Assembly (NCBI RefSeq): GCF_009720825.1
Contig: NZ_WNKY01000022.1
Coordinates: forward strand, 32,147-96,146
Direction: 5' to 3'
DNA length: 64,000 nucleotides
From: Duganella radicis
Lineage (GTDB): Bacteria; Pseudomonadota; Gammaproteobacteria; Burkholderiales; Burkholderiaceae_D
The notes below the pieces were generated by a model. That model worked only from the letters and a program-made list of their open reading frames with translations. It had not been told where the DNA came from and ran no database searches. Every line of letters begins with the position of its first letter. The first letter of the stretch is position 1. Made by a program: the position numbers and the translations under genes. Shown here in pieces: positions 18,273 through 26,770 of the stretch.

Positions 18273-19175
18273 ATGCGCTTCGACCTGACCAACCTCAAGC
18301 TGTTCATCCACATCGCCGAAAGCGGCAGCATCACGGCCGGCGCGCAGTTGGCGCATCTGGCCCTGCCCTCGGCCAGTGCGCGCGTGCGCGGCATGGAGGA
18401 AGCGCTCAACGTGCCGCTGCTGCAACGCGGCCGGCGCGGCGCCGAGCCCACCGAGGCCGGACGCACGCTGTTGCAGCACGCCCGTGCCATCCTGCGGCAA
18501 GTGGAAGACATGCAGGCCGACCTGGCGCAATTCGCCACCGGCCTGAAAGGACAGGTGCGCCTGCTGTGCAACACCTCCGCCATGACCGAATTCCTGCCGG
18601 ACGCGCTGGCCGCCTTCCTGGCGGCACATCCGCAACTCAGCATCAATCTGGAGGAGCGCATGAGCCGCGAGATTGTGCAAGCGATAACCGATGGCGCGGC
18701 CGATATCGGCATCATCTCCGATGCGGTAGAGCGCACCGCCCTGCAAACCTTCCCCTTCCGCGACGACCCGCTGGTGCTGGCGATGGCGCGCAGCCATCCG
18801 CTGGCGCACACGCTGGGCCATAAGCGACACATCGTCTTTGCCGACGCGCTGGATCATGACTTCATCGGCTTGGCCGGCGACAGCGCCTTACAGCAGCACG
18901 CGGCCGAGCAGGCGGCACGGCTGGGCCGGCGCATGCATTGCAAGATCCGCCTGCGCAGCTTTGAAGCCATCTGCCGCATGGCCGGCAGCGGCACCGGGCT
19001 GGCCTTGCTGCCCGCGACAGCAGCGCGGCGCAGCAGCGAAGACCTGCGCATTGTGAAGCTGAGCGACGAGTGGGCCAGCCGCAAACTGCTGATCTGCGTC
19101 CGCGACGCCGCAGCGCTGCCCGGCTACGCGCGCGAGCTGGTGGCCGCTCTACGCAACGACCTCCAAACCGGCTAA
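18273..19175 (+). CDS. LysR-family transcriptional regulator
   Basis: A 300-residue regulator with an N-terminal winged HTH (about residues 1-60: LKLFIHIAESGSITAGAQLAHLALPSASARVRGMEE) and a LysR substrate-binding domain. The effector domain opens RLLCNTSAMTEFLPDALAAFL and contains DGAADIGIISDAVE. It stands divergent from the TauE/SafE permease gene, a pairing seen for regulators of sulfur-anion export, so control of that gene is a reasonable inference. Its end overlaps the convergent FapA-family gene by 4 bp. Confidence 0.92.
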   Translation: MRFDLTNLKLFIHIAESGSITAGAQLAHLALPSASARVRGMEEALNVPLLQRGRRGAEPTEAGRTLLQHARAILRQVEDMQADLAQFATGLKGQVRLLCNTSAMTEFLPDALAAFLAAHPQLSINLEERMSREIVQAITDGAADIGIISDAVERTALQTFPFRDDPLVLAMARSHPLAHTLGHKRHIVFADALDHDFIGLAGDSALQQHAAEQAARLGRRMHCKIRLRSFEAICRMAGSGTGLALLPATAARRSSEDLRIVKLSDEWASRKLLICVRDAAALPGYARELVAALRNDLQTG

Positions 19176-21040
19176 TCCGCCAGATATGGCGCCCAGTTGA
19201 TCGGGCCGATATGGCCGCTGTGCAGCACCGTCATGCCAGGAACGGCGGTGCGCACCTTGGCTTTGACTTCCTTGGCCGGCCGGTCATACGGCGGCGGCTC
19301 TCCGGGCACAAAGCTCATGGTCCGCAGCAGCACGTCGCCGGTCAGCAGCTCGACCACGCAGCGCGAGCCACGCTGCACGGTGCTCTTCTGACGCAGCACC
19401 TGATTGACTTCTTCCTGCGCCTGCTCCTGCTGCGCCTGCGCCGCCTTCACCGCCAGCGAAATCTTCGCCACCTGCCGCAGCGACGGCCCGACCGCTTCCG
19501 CCATCTTGTGGAACAAGGGCTCCTGTTCCGGCGTCAGCGTCACCTCGCGCTTGCGCACGCGCGTGGCCAGCGTCAGATAATTGCGCACCTCGGCCTGACT
19601 GGTGATGGCGTCCATCTCCGCCTTGCGCAGATCGGCCTCGCGCGCCGCATGCTGCACCTTGGGCTGCAACTCGGCGATCTTCTTGTCGAATTTGGCCGTA
19701 TCCGGCACCAGCACGTACAGCAGCATCTCATTTTGCTTGCGCGGCCCGGCGTGCACGATCTCGATCTTGCGGGCGGCGATGGCGCAGCCTTCGGCCACCT
19801 TGATCACCACTTCTTCCGCCATGATCTCGCAATTGCTGGCCTCACCGATCACCACGCGGGTGCCGGTAATGATGCAGCTTTCGGCACGCGCCAGCGCAAT
19901 CTCGCCGCGTTTGGTTTGCAGCACCGCACCCGAGGCCACACCCTGCACGCGGATGCCGCCCTCGGCATTGGTGGCACTACCTCCCATCAGGTTCTTGCTC
20001 AAGACGATATCGCCGCCGCGCGAAACGATATTCCCGAACACGTCGCCGTGAATGGTGATGTTGCCGCCTTCGACCGAACGCTGTTCCTGCACGTCGCCGA
20101 ATTCCTCATACTCGCCGGTGAGTTGCAGATTGCCGGTGGTGCGCGCGCTCACACCTTCACGGCTAATGATCTTGGGGCCGATCGACAGCCGCTTGCTGCC
20201 AGGGTCCACGCTGAGGAAGCCCTCCACCGCCGACACCAGAAACTCGCCGCCGCGCAGGTTCTCGATCACCGTGCCCTCGCCGGCTACGCTGGTCAACTCG
20301 ATATCCTTGGGCACCGGCGGCTCCAGCACCAGGCCGGAAAGCTCATACCCGCGCACACCCGGCGTGCGCGGCACCTTGCGCAGCAGCTTGACGTTGGGCT
20401 TCACCTGCGGGAAGCGGTTCTGGAAGGTTTGCCAATCCAGCTTGCCGTCGGCCTTTTGCAAGAGCGCGTTGCTGCGATGGATATCCTGCGACACTTCGAC
20501 GATGGTAGCGTCCTTGCCCGGCGTGGCGTTCAGGCGCCGCGCCACGATCATGCGCGCCAGCCGCCCGGTGGCGATGACGTCGCGCACCGCCGGCGCGTCG
20601 ATGCCGAAGCGGATGCCCTTGACCCACATGTCGGAAACGAATTCGTCGAAGTTCAGCCGCGCCGGTTGCGGCGGCATGTCCGGTACTTCAAAGAACACCT
20701 GCTCGAAGTAGTACTCCGCCTCGCCGTTGATGATCTTGACGTTCTTGTACAGCGCGCGGCGCGCGGCGTGGAAGGGCTCTATGCTGTCGGCAAAACGCAG
20801 CAGCGGCTTGTTGCGCAGGTTTTCCGGCAGATCGGGACCGACGTTGTACAGCATCTTGCTGAACGCCGCATAATCGAGGCCGGCGAAAAAGGCGCTGCTC
20901 ATGAAGATCTGGCTGACCGCCGACAGGCAGGCCACCGCTGGGGCATCGGTGGAAAAGTAAATGCCGTCCGGCCGCTTGACGATCGCTGCCGGCAGATCGC
21001 CCTCCGCAGTTTGTTCCAGCGCCGTAGCGTCGTCTGACAC
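19172..21040 (-). CDS. FapA (DUF342)-family protein, copy 2
   Basis: A 622-residue cytoplasmic protein of the FapA/DUF342 family. An N-terminal domain (about residues 1-210) is followed by FapA beta-helix repeats (SVEGGNITIHGDVFGNI, ENLRGGEFLVSAVEGFLS) and a coiled-coil stretch at about residues 450-560, then a C-terminal basic segment. FapA-family proteins are tied to polar cell organisation and motility regulators in Vibrio/Pseudomonas; the role here is unknown. Start is GTG at 21040, 7 bp after GGGGA. It shares long matching blocks with the neighbour at 21151-23064 (EEFGDVQEQR, CEIxxxEV), so the two arose by duplication. Confidence 0.85.
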   Translation of the reverse strand: MSDDATALEQTAEGDLPAAIVKRPDGIYFSTDAPAVACLSAVSQIFMSSAFFAGLDYAAFSKMLYNVGPDLPENLRNKPLLRFADSIEPFHAARRALYKNVKIINGEAEYYFEQVFFEVPDMPPQPARLNFDEFVSDMWVKGIRFGIDAPAVRDVIATGRLARMIVARRLNATPGKDATIVEVSQDIHRSNALLQKADGKLDWQTFQNRFPQVKPNVKLLRKVPRTPGVRGYELSGLVLEPPVPKDIELTSVAGEGTVIENLRGGEFLVSAVEGFLSVDPGSKRLSIGPKIISREGVSARTTGNLQLTGEYEEFGDVQEQRSVEGGNITIHGDVFGNIVSRGGDIVLSKNLMGGSATNAEGGIRVQGVASGAVLQTKRGEIALARAESCIITGTRVVIGEASNCEIMAEEVVIKVAEGCAIAARKIEIVHAGPRKQNEMLLYVLVPDTAKFDKKIAELQPKVQHAAREADLRKAEMDAITSQAEVRNYLTLATRVRKREVTLTPEQEPLFHKMAEAVGPSLRQVAKISLAVKAAQAQQEQAQEEVNQVLRQKSTVQRGSRCVVELLTGDVLLRTMSFVPGEPPPYDRPAKEVKAKVRTAVPGMTVLHSGHIGPINWAPYLAD

Positions 21041-21150
21041 AGTGCAATCCCCAGGAAGATGTACGTCGGGCCGGCCCGCAACAGCGAGTGCCCTTCACTT
21101 TTTAATGTGAGCCCAAGATTAGCAGTTTCGCCGGGCTTGCGCCAGCCGCT

Positions 21151-23064
21151 TCAAGAGGACGCGGTCCGCGCACGCGGGTTCAAATGCCAGTCCAGCGATC
21201 CCGCGCTATCGGCAAACAACAACTCGCCGCCGGTCGGCGTGCCGCGCAGGCGCGCCTTGAGATCCTTGGGCGGCAGCTGGCGGATGGCCGAGGTATCGGC
21301 GGCGGCAAACGACATGGTGCGCACCATGGTCTCGCCATTGACCATGTACAGGCCACAGCGGGCAATGCCGGCCGCCTCCACCTTCTGCTCGATCACGCGC
21401 GCCAGCCGGTCGGCCAGCAGCTTGTGCTGCGTCTGGCCGACCTGCAAATCCTGCTGGAGCTTCTGCAAGGCCTTCATCTCTTCGGCCACCGCGGCGGCGA
21501 TCTTTTTCAGGTGCTGTCCCTGCTCCGGCGTCAGCACCAGCTCCTGCGTGCGCAGCTTGGCGGCCAGCGCCAGGTAGCGCCGTATGTCCGGCAGCGCCGA
21601 CAGGCGGTCGATCTCCTGCTGGCTGGCCTGGTTGGCCTGCGCAAACGCGGCCACGCGCTGATCGAGATCGGCAATCTCCTGGTCGAACTGCGTGACGTCC
21701 TTGACCAGCACATAAATAATCATCTCGGTGCGGCGGCGCGGCCCGGCATTCTCCATTTCCACATTGCGGCCGGCCACCGCGCAGCCTTCGGCCACCTCGA
21801 TCCGTACCTCATCGCCGATGATCTCGCAGTTGGACGCCTCGCCCACTTTCACCTTGCTGCCGGAGATGACGCAATTCTCGGCGCGGCCTATCGTGACCTC
21901 GCCGTTGGCCGCGTAGATGATGGAATTGGATGCCACGCCGGCGATGTTGATGCTGCCGGCCGCGTTATGCACGCTACCGCTCACCAGATTCTTATCCAGT
22001 ACCACCGTGCCGCCGCGCGAGTTGATATTCCCGTACACATTGCCGTGCACCGTGATGTCGCTGCCGATCACGTCGCGCTGCTCCTGCACGTCGCCGAATT
22101 CCTCATAGGCGCCGGCCAGTTCCAGATTGCCGGTGGTGCGGCCGCTCACGCCTTCCTTGCTGACGATTTTATCGGTGATGGAAATGCGGCTGGACTTGGC
22201 GTCCACGCTCAGGAAGCCTTCGCGCGTGGACACCAGGTACTCGCCGTCCTCGAACATTTTGGCCTCGGTTCCTTCGCCGGCGTAGAAGCGTAGCGTCAGG
22301 TCCTTGGGCGGCTCGGGATCGGTCCTGCGGCCGGCCAGATCGAAGCCCGGCAGGCCCGGCACCGGCGGCAGCTTTTTCAGAAGCCGCATATTGGCTTTGA
22401 TTTGCGGGAAACGGTTCTGGAAGCTTTGCAGGTCGACCCGGCCGTCGGCGCGCGCCTTGGGCGCGTCGCTGCGATGCAGGTCGGACGATACTTCCACCAC
22501 AGTGGCATCCTGCCCCTTCTCGGGTTCCAGGTCGGTGGCGAAGGTGATGCGGTCAGGCTTGGTGGACGCCATGGCCGCCTTCACGGCCGCCACGTCGATG
22601 CCGAAGCGGATACCCTTGTTCCACATATCGGCGATGAACTCATCGATGTCCAGATAGACCGGGCGCTCCGGGATCACCGTGCCGTCGGGCAGCGTCATCT
22701 CCTCCTGGTACAGCTGCTGGAAGTAGTACTCGGCGTAGGAAAGGCTCATCTTGGGCGCCTTGTACAGCGACAGGCGGTTGCCATCGAACATGCGCACCTC
22801 ATCAGCCAGGCGCAGCGCCTGCTGGGCACCGACATCCGGCCCCACATCGTACAAGGCTTTCAGCAGCGCCGCGTAATCCAGCCCGACGAAGTACCAGCCC
22901 GACTGGAACACGTGCGTCACCGCGGCGACCAGCGCCGGCTTGCTCATGCCCAGATCAATGTAGATACCGTCCGCCAGTTTTCCCAAACCTATAGGCAAAC
23001 CGGGACCCGGAGCTTCTGGCTCCTGGTCGGCGGCTGGCGCTGCGGGTGCAACGTCTTGAACCAC
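21151..23064 (-). CDS. FapA (DUF342)-family protein, copy 1
   Basis: A 637-residue paralogue of the downstream gene with the same order: N-terminal domain, FapA beta-helix core (DVIGSDITVHGNVYGNI, EGFLSVDAKSSRISI), coiled coil at about residues 455-560 and short C-terminal tail. The N-terminus has a proline/alanine-rich leader (about residues 5-23) that copy 2 lacks. Start is GTG at 23064 with a strong GGAGGA 5 bp upstream. A palindrome (23106-23127) lies 42 bp upstream. The two copies are 110 bp apart in the same direction and likely co-transcribed. Biological role unknown; a shared or hetero-oligomeric structure is inference. Confidence 0.85.
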   Translation of the reverse strand: MVQDVAPAAPAADQEPEAPGPGLPIGLGKLADGIYIDLGMSKPALVAAVTHVFQSGWYFVGLDYAALLKALYDVGPDVGAQQALRLADEVRMFDGNRLSLYKAPKMSLSYAEYYFQQLYQEEMTLPDGTVIPERPVYLDIDEFIADMWNKGIRFGIDVAAVKAAMASTKPDRITFATDLEPEKGQDATVVEVSSDLHRSDAPKARADGRVDLQSFQNRFPQIKANMRLLKKLPPVPGLPGFDLAGRRTDPEPPKDLTLRFYAGEGTEAKMFEDGEYLVSTREGFLSVDAKSSRISITDKIVSKEGVSGRTTGNLELAGAYEEFGDVQEQRDVIGSDITVHGNVYGNINSRGGTVVLDKNLVSGSVHNAAGSINIAGVASNSIIYAANGEVTIGRAENCVISGSKVKVGEASNCEIIGDEVRIEVAEGCAVAGRNVEMENAGPRRRTEMIIYVLVKDVTQFDQEIADLDQRVAAFAQANQASQQEIDRLSALPDIRRYLALAAKLRTQELVLTPEQGQHLKKIAAAVAEEMKALQKLQQDLQVGQTQHKLLADRLARVIEQKVEAAGIARCGLYMVNGETMVRTMSFAAADTSAIRQLPPKDLKARLRGTPTGGELLFADSAGSLDWHLNPRARTASS

Positions 23065-23105
23065 GGTCTTCCTCCAAACGGCACGCTCGGGCCGAAAGGC
23101 GTTGC

Positions 23106-23127
23106 GTGTAATAAATTAATATTACAC
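23106..23127. promoter_or_regulatory. Palindrome upstream of the FapA genes
   Basis: GTGTAATA (23106-23113) and TATTACAC (23120-23127) are perfect 8-bp reverse complements with a 6-bp AT-rich spacer. They lie 42 bp upstream of the GTG start of FapA copy 1, in promoter position. This is a likely regulator-binding site; the factor is not identified. Confidence 0.5.
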
Positions 23128-23235
23128 ACAGACCATGCAAAAGAAAGGATTTTTGATGCCGAAAACGGCACAACTGTGAAGTTATTGAGACAAATCAATA
23201 TCATTCACACAACAATTGTACTGGTTTGATATCTT

Positions 23236-23252
23236 TAATTGTCTGACAATTA
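23236..23252. repeat. Perfect 8-bp inverted repeat at the end of the small exported-protein gene
   Basis: TAATTGTC (23236-23243) and GACAATTA (23245-23252) are reverse complements with one base between, overlapping the stop codon of the small exported-protein gene. No T-run follows on either strand, so it is not a standard terminator. It may be a protein-binding site; support is weak. Confidence 0.35.
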
Positions 23253-23630
23253 ACGGCGGGGCGGGTTGGCGTACAGGTCCTGCCCCACTTCATTGATCTG
23301 GCGGCGCAGGTCGCGGCGCTCGTCCGGCGTCATGCGGCCGACGCGGCGATTCATTTCGGCGTTGCGCGCGGCGTCCTGCATGGCGCGGCGCTGTTCTTCG
23401 GCGCGCGCTTCATAGCTGCGCGGGTCGAGCTGGCGGCTGTCGTAGCGCTGTTCGTTACGCTGGCCCTGTTGCTGATGCTGCGGTTGTTCACGACGCTGCG
23501 GGGCGTCACCGCCGTCGGCTTGCGCCGCACCGGCGGCCAGTACACCACACACCAGCGCGGAAGCCAAAACCGATCGAACGCAAAAAGATGCGCTAGCTGC
23601 CGCGGATATTTTTTTGTGATCGATGAACAT
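23250..23630 (-). CDS. Small exported protein, Gln/Arg-rich
   Basis: A 126-residue protein with a signal peptide (about residues 1-38: SVLASALVCGVLAAGAAQA). The mature part is rich in Gln, Arg and Glu (RREQPQHQQQGQRNEQRYDSR) and ends in an Arg-rich motif, MTPDERRDLRRQINEVGQDL. I know similar short proteins from Oxalobacteraceae but no assigned function. The start at 23630 follows AGGAA; the longer frame to 23789 would run into the ompR promoter region. It lies divergent from ompR and may share its control region. Confidence 0.78.
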   Translation of the reverse strand: MFIDHKKISAAASASFCVRSVLASALVCGVLAAGAAQADGGDAPQRREQPQHQQQGQRNEQRYDSRQLDPRSYEARAEEQRRAMQDAARNAEMNRRVGRMTPDERRDLRRQINEVGQDLYANPPRR

Positions 23631-23706
23631 GGCGTTCCTAAAAAGCTGATTCCATGCCCGCAGTGTATGATGCTTTGACTGAGGGGGTAAGGCTATTTGG
23701 GTAAAG

Positions 23707-23724
23707 TTTGTAATAATTTGTAAT
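23707..23724 (-). promoter_or_regulatory. 10-bp-phased direct repeats upstream of ompR
   Basis: TTTGTAAT occurs twice (23707-23714, 23717-23724) at exactly 10-bp spacing, about 80 bp before the ompR ATG. Read on the minus strand this is tandem ATTACA, reminiscent of OmpR half-sites arranged on one DNA face. The site could autoregulate ompR or the divergent small exported protein. This is inference from pattern alone. Confidence 0.45.
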
Positions 23725-23802
23725 GGGTCGTCCCGTGCGCGTTTTCGCAGGACGAATATGACGTTACCATAGCAACATGAATAAGACAAATCTGGCTACA
23801 AA

Positions 23803-24570
23803 ATGACTAGCACAACGACTGAATCCGGCAACAACGCCGCCAACGCGCAAGGCCACGCGGCCAAAATCATGGTGGTCGACGACGATGTCCGTCTGCGCGA
23901 TCTGCTGCGCCGCTACCTGACCGAGCAAGGCTTCAACGTCTTCACCGCGGAAAGCGCCACGGCCATGAACAAACTGTGGCTGCGCGAGCGCTACGACCTG
24001 CTGGTGCTGGATCTGATGCTGCCGGGCGAAGACGGTTTGTCGATCTGCCGCCGCCTGCGCGGCGCCGGCGACCAGACCCCTATCATCATGCTGACCGCCA
24101 AAGGCGAGGACGTAGACCGCATCGTCGGCCTGGAAATGGGCGCGGACGATTACCTGCCCAAGCCATTCAATCCGCGCGAGCTGGTGGCCCGCATCGGTGC
24201 CGTGCTGCGCCGCCGCGGCCCGGACGAAATCCCCGGCGCGCCGTCGGAAACGCCGCAGACCTTTGAATTCGGCCAGTTCGTGCTGGACCTGGGTACCCGC
24301 ACGCTGAAGAAAAACGGCGAGACCGTGCCGCTGACCACCGGCGAATTCTCGGTGCTGAAAGTGTTTGCGCGCCATGCGCGCCAGCCGCTCTCGCGCGAGA
24401 AGCTGATGGAACTGGCGCGCGGCCGCGAGTACGAAGTATTCGACCGCAGCCTGGACGTCCAGATCTCGCGCCTGCGCAAGCTGATCGAGCCTGATCCATC
24501 CAGCCCGCTGTACATCCAGACCGTCTGGGGCCTGGGCTATGTATTTATCCCAGAAGGGCAGCCGCGCTAA
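23803..24570 (+). CDS. ompR: OmpR-type response regulator
   Basis: A 255-residue response regulator: receiver domain at about residues 20-140 with phospho-acceptor D70 (DLLVLDLMLPGEDGLS), D26-D28 acidic pocket, K122-like PKPF motif, then a winged-helix OmpR/PhoB domain at about 155-250 (DRSLDVQISRLRKLIEPD). Sequence features and the adjacent histidine kinase match OmpR of the OmpR/EnvZ osmotic or envelope response. No ribosome site is obvious before the ATG at 23803. Phased repeats upstream suggest autoregulation. Confidence 0.88.
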   Translation: MTSTTTESGNNAANAQGHAAKIMVVDDDVRLRDLLRRYLTEQGFNVFTAESATAMNKLWLRERYDLLVLDLMLPGEDGLSICRRLRGAGDQTPIIMLTAKGEDVDRIVGLEMGADDYLPKPFNPRELVARIGAVLRRRGPDEIPGAPSETPQTFEFGQFVLDLGTRTLKKNGETVPLTTGEFSVLKVFARHARQPLSREKLMELARGREYEVFDRSLDVQISRLRKLIEPDPSSPLYIQTVWGLGYVFIPEGQPR

Positions 24571-24673
24571 GAGATCGTTTCAAAAAGCCCGCAGCTTCGT
24601 TCCAGCTCCTTGCCGTGCAAGTTGCACTGTCTTCGTCGCCGGGCCTCGCTGCGCGCATTTTGAAACAATCTCT
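24570..24673. repeat. 104-bp imperfect palindromic element between ompR and envZ
   Basis: The last base of the ompR stop begins an inverted repeat. Arms at 24571-24595 and 24648-24672 pair over about 25 bp with three mismatches (core GTTTCAAAA / TTTTGAAAC). At the exact centre is a second perfect palindrome, GTGCAA-G-TTGCAC (24615-24627). The whole 104 bp is therefore a nested hairpin that would form in the mRNA between the two genes. Size and symmetry recall REP/MITE-like dispersed elements, but no second copy is in this window. Confidence 0.7.
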
Positions 24674-24692
24674 ATCTAATTCGTGGAAGTGT

Positions 24693-26042
24693 ATGAAGTT
24701 TTCCCTCCGCCTGGCCAGCCTGAAAAGCGGCTTATTCTGGCGCACCTTCTTCCTGCTGGGCGCCCTCACCACCACCAGCATGACGGCATGGGTCGGCATG
24801 ATCAGCGTGGTGCAGCACGAGCCGCAGGTACAGCAGATTTCCTCGCAGGTGATCTCGGTGGTCACCATCACCCACGCCGCCCTCACCCACTCCGCGCCGG
24901 AACTGCGGCGCGAGCTGCTGTTCGAGCTGGTGTCCAATGAAGGCATCCGCGTGTTCCCGCTGGAGGAGGATGACAAGGTCGAGCCGCCGGCCAGCAACGC
25001 GCTGATGCCGGATATCGAAAAGCTGGTCAAGGCCAAGCTGGGCGCCGACACACGCTTCTCGTCCAAGGTGAACGGCGTGGCCGGCTTCTGGGTCAGCTTC
25101 AATATCGACGACGACCAGTATTGGCTGATGCTGGAACGCGAACGCATACGCGGCCTGACCGGCATCCAGTGGCTGGGCTGGGCCAGCGTGGTGTCGGTGG
25201 TGTCGCTGGTGGGCGCGGCCTTCATCTCCAGCCTGATCAATCTGCCGCTGCGCCGCCTGACGCAGGCCACGCGCGATTTCGCGCAGGGCAAGCGCCCGGC
25301 GCCGCTGCCGGAAAAAGGCCCGATCGAGATCATGGAGGCCAACCGCAGCTTCAACCAGATGGTCGACGATCTTCAACAAGTTGAATCCGACCGCGCCGTG
25401 ATTTTGGCCGGCATCTCGCACGACTTGCGCACGCCGCTGGCGCGCATGCAGCTGGAGGTGGAGATGGCCAATCTGTCGCAGGAAGCGCGCGAGGGCATGC
25501 AGTCCGATATCGGCCAGATGGACGCCATCATCGGCCAGTTCCTCGACTACGCCAAGCCGACCGAGGCTTCCAGCTTTATCAACGTCGATATCAGCGAGCT
25601 GCTGACCGATACCGCGCATGAAGCCTCGCGGCTGCCGGATGTGCGCATCAACACCGACATCGCGCCCGGCGCGCATGCCATGGGCAACGCTACTGACATC
25701 AAGCGGGTCATCAATAATCTGATTGAGAACGCCCGCCGCTATGGCAAGACGCCAGGCCAGGACGTCACCGAGATCGACATCAAGTGCAGCGTCAAGGGCA
25801 TGCACACTTCCAAGCGCGTGATCATCGAAGTGCAGGATCATGGCAGCGGCGTGCCGCCGGACCAGATCGAGCAGCTGCTCAAGCCTTTCACGCGGCTGGA
25901 CACCGCGCGCGGCCAGGCCAACGGTGCGGGCCTGGGCCTCGCCATCGTCGAACGCGTGATCACCCGTCACAACGCCGAACTGCATGTGCGCAACCGCGAC
26001 GGTGGAGGCTTGCAGATCCAGATCGTGATGAAGGCGCTGTGA
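24693..26042 (+). CDS. envZ: EnvZ-type sensor histidine kinase
   Basis: A 449-residue inner-membrane kinase. A first membrane helix lies at about residues 17-38 and a second at about 165-190 (WLGWASVVSVVSLVGAAFIS), bracketing a periplasmic sensor of about 125 residues. A HAMP segment follows, then the HisKA H-box with H243 (AGISHDLRTPLARM), the N box (NNLIENARRYG), and G boxes (DHGSGVPP, GAGLGLAIVERV). It is the partner of OmpR. The start at 24693 follows GGAAG; earlier in-frame starts fall in the palindromic element and were rejected. Its stop overlaps the next gene (TGATG). Confidence 0.88.
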   Translation: MKFSLRLASLKSGLFWRTFFLLGALTTTSMTAWVGMISVVQHEPQVQQISSQVISVVTITHAALTHSAPELRRELLFELVSNEGIRVFPLEEDDKVEPPASNALMPDIEKLVKAKLGADTRFSSKVNGVAGFWVSFNIDDDQYWLMLERERIRGLTGIQWLGWASVVSVVSLVGAAFISSLINLPLRRLTQATRDFAQGKRPAPLPEKGPIEIMEANRSFNQMVDDLQQVESDRAVILAGISHDLRTPLARMQLEVEMANLSQEAREGMQSDIGQMDAIIGQFLDYAKPTEASSFINVDISELLTDTAHEASRLPDVRINTDIAPGAHAMGNATDIKRVINNLIENARRYGKTPGQDVTEIDIKCSVKGMHTSKRVIIEVQDHGSGVPPDQIEQLLKPFTRLDTARGQANGAGLGLAIVERVITRHNAELHVRNRDGGGLQIQIVMKAL

Positions 26043-26770
26043 TGCGCACCACCCACCCCGCCGCGCGCTTTTCCTGCGCTGCGGCTGCCGCCATCGTCTG
26101 CGCGTGCGCGGCCCACGCCGCGCGTCCCGCCACGCCGCCCGCCGTATCAGCCGTGCAAACACGCGAACCGACCGCGGAGGAGCGCGAATCGTTCGACGCC
26201 TACTATCGCGAGCAGGTACCGGCGCGCGTCAGCGGCGGCAGCTCGCTGTTCGCACCCAACTTCGACATCCAGCGCCGCCACGGCCAGCCGTGGCAGGTGA
26301 TCGCGCGCGTGGATTCCTCGCCGCGCCATCACTCGCCGGAACTGTGCCGCCAAGTGCGCACCAGCTACATCTACGACGCCAAGGCCCCAAAAGGCCAGCG
26401 CTGGACGCCATCGGCCGCCGCGCCGGAGTGGTACGTCTGGCTGGCGACGCCCAAAGTGATCTGTACCGCCGCCCAGTACACGGTGAAGATGGACCCGGCC
26501 GCTTCCAACGACGACGCGGCCGCGCTGCTGCGCCAGCACCGCGAGCTGCTGCAACGCGCGCGGCTTCTGTTTGCCGGCAATTCAGGCTGCGCGCGCCAGC
26601 GCTCCCTGATCTTCCGCTTCAGCGCCATGGAGCCGGCGCCGCCGGCCAATGGCGCGCCACAGATGGTGGGCATGGTGTTTGAGAGTGATCGCGACACGCG
26701 CGTGCGCGTCGCCGTGCGCAAGAACCGCGGCGAATACGCGGCGTGGAATGTCAGCTGCGCTGCTGATTGA
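26042..26770 (+). CDS. Exported protein of unknown family, coupled to envZ
   Basis: A 242-residue protein with an Ala-rich signal peptide (about residues 1-26, RFSCAAAAAIVCACAAHAA). The mature part carries several cysteines (CRQVRTSY, KVICTAAQY, SGCARQRS, NVSCAAD) that could form disulfides, and I recognise no domain. It begins inside the envZ stop (TGATG), so translation is coupled to the kinase. It may therefore be a third member of this two-component operon. Its 3' end overlaps the convergent Imm26 gene by 20 bp. Confidence 0.75.
   Translation: MRTTHPAARFSCAAAAAIVCACAAHAARPATPPAVSAVQTREPTAEERESFDAYYREQVPARVSGGSSLFAPNFDIQRRHGQPWQVIARVDSSPRHHSPELCRQVRTSYIYDAKAPKGQRWTPSAAAPEWYVWLATPKVICTAAQYTVKMDPAASNDDAAALLRQHRELLQRARLLFAGNSGCARQRSLIFRFSAMEPAPPANGAPQMVGMVFESDRDTRVRVAVRKNRGEYAAWNVSCAAD

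Noticed and set aside
19070..21037. Long open frame on the plus strand opposite FapA copy 2
   Set aside because: Antisense to a gene with recognisable domain structure; composition (His/Arg/Leu) is the shadow type.
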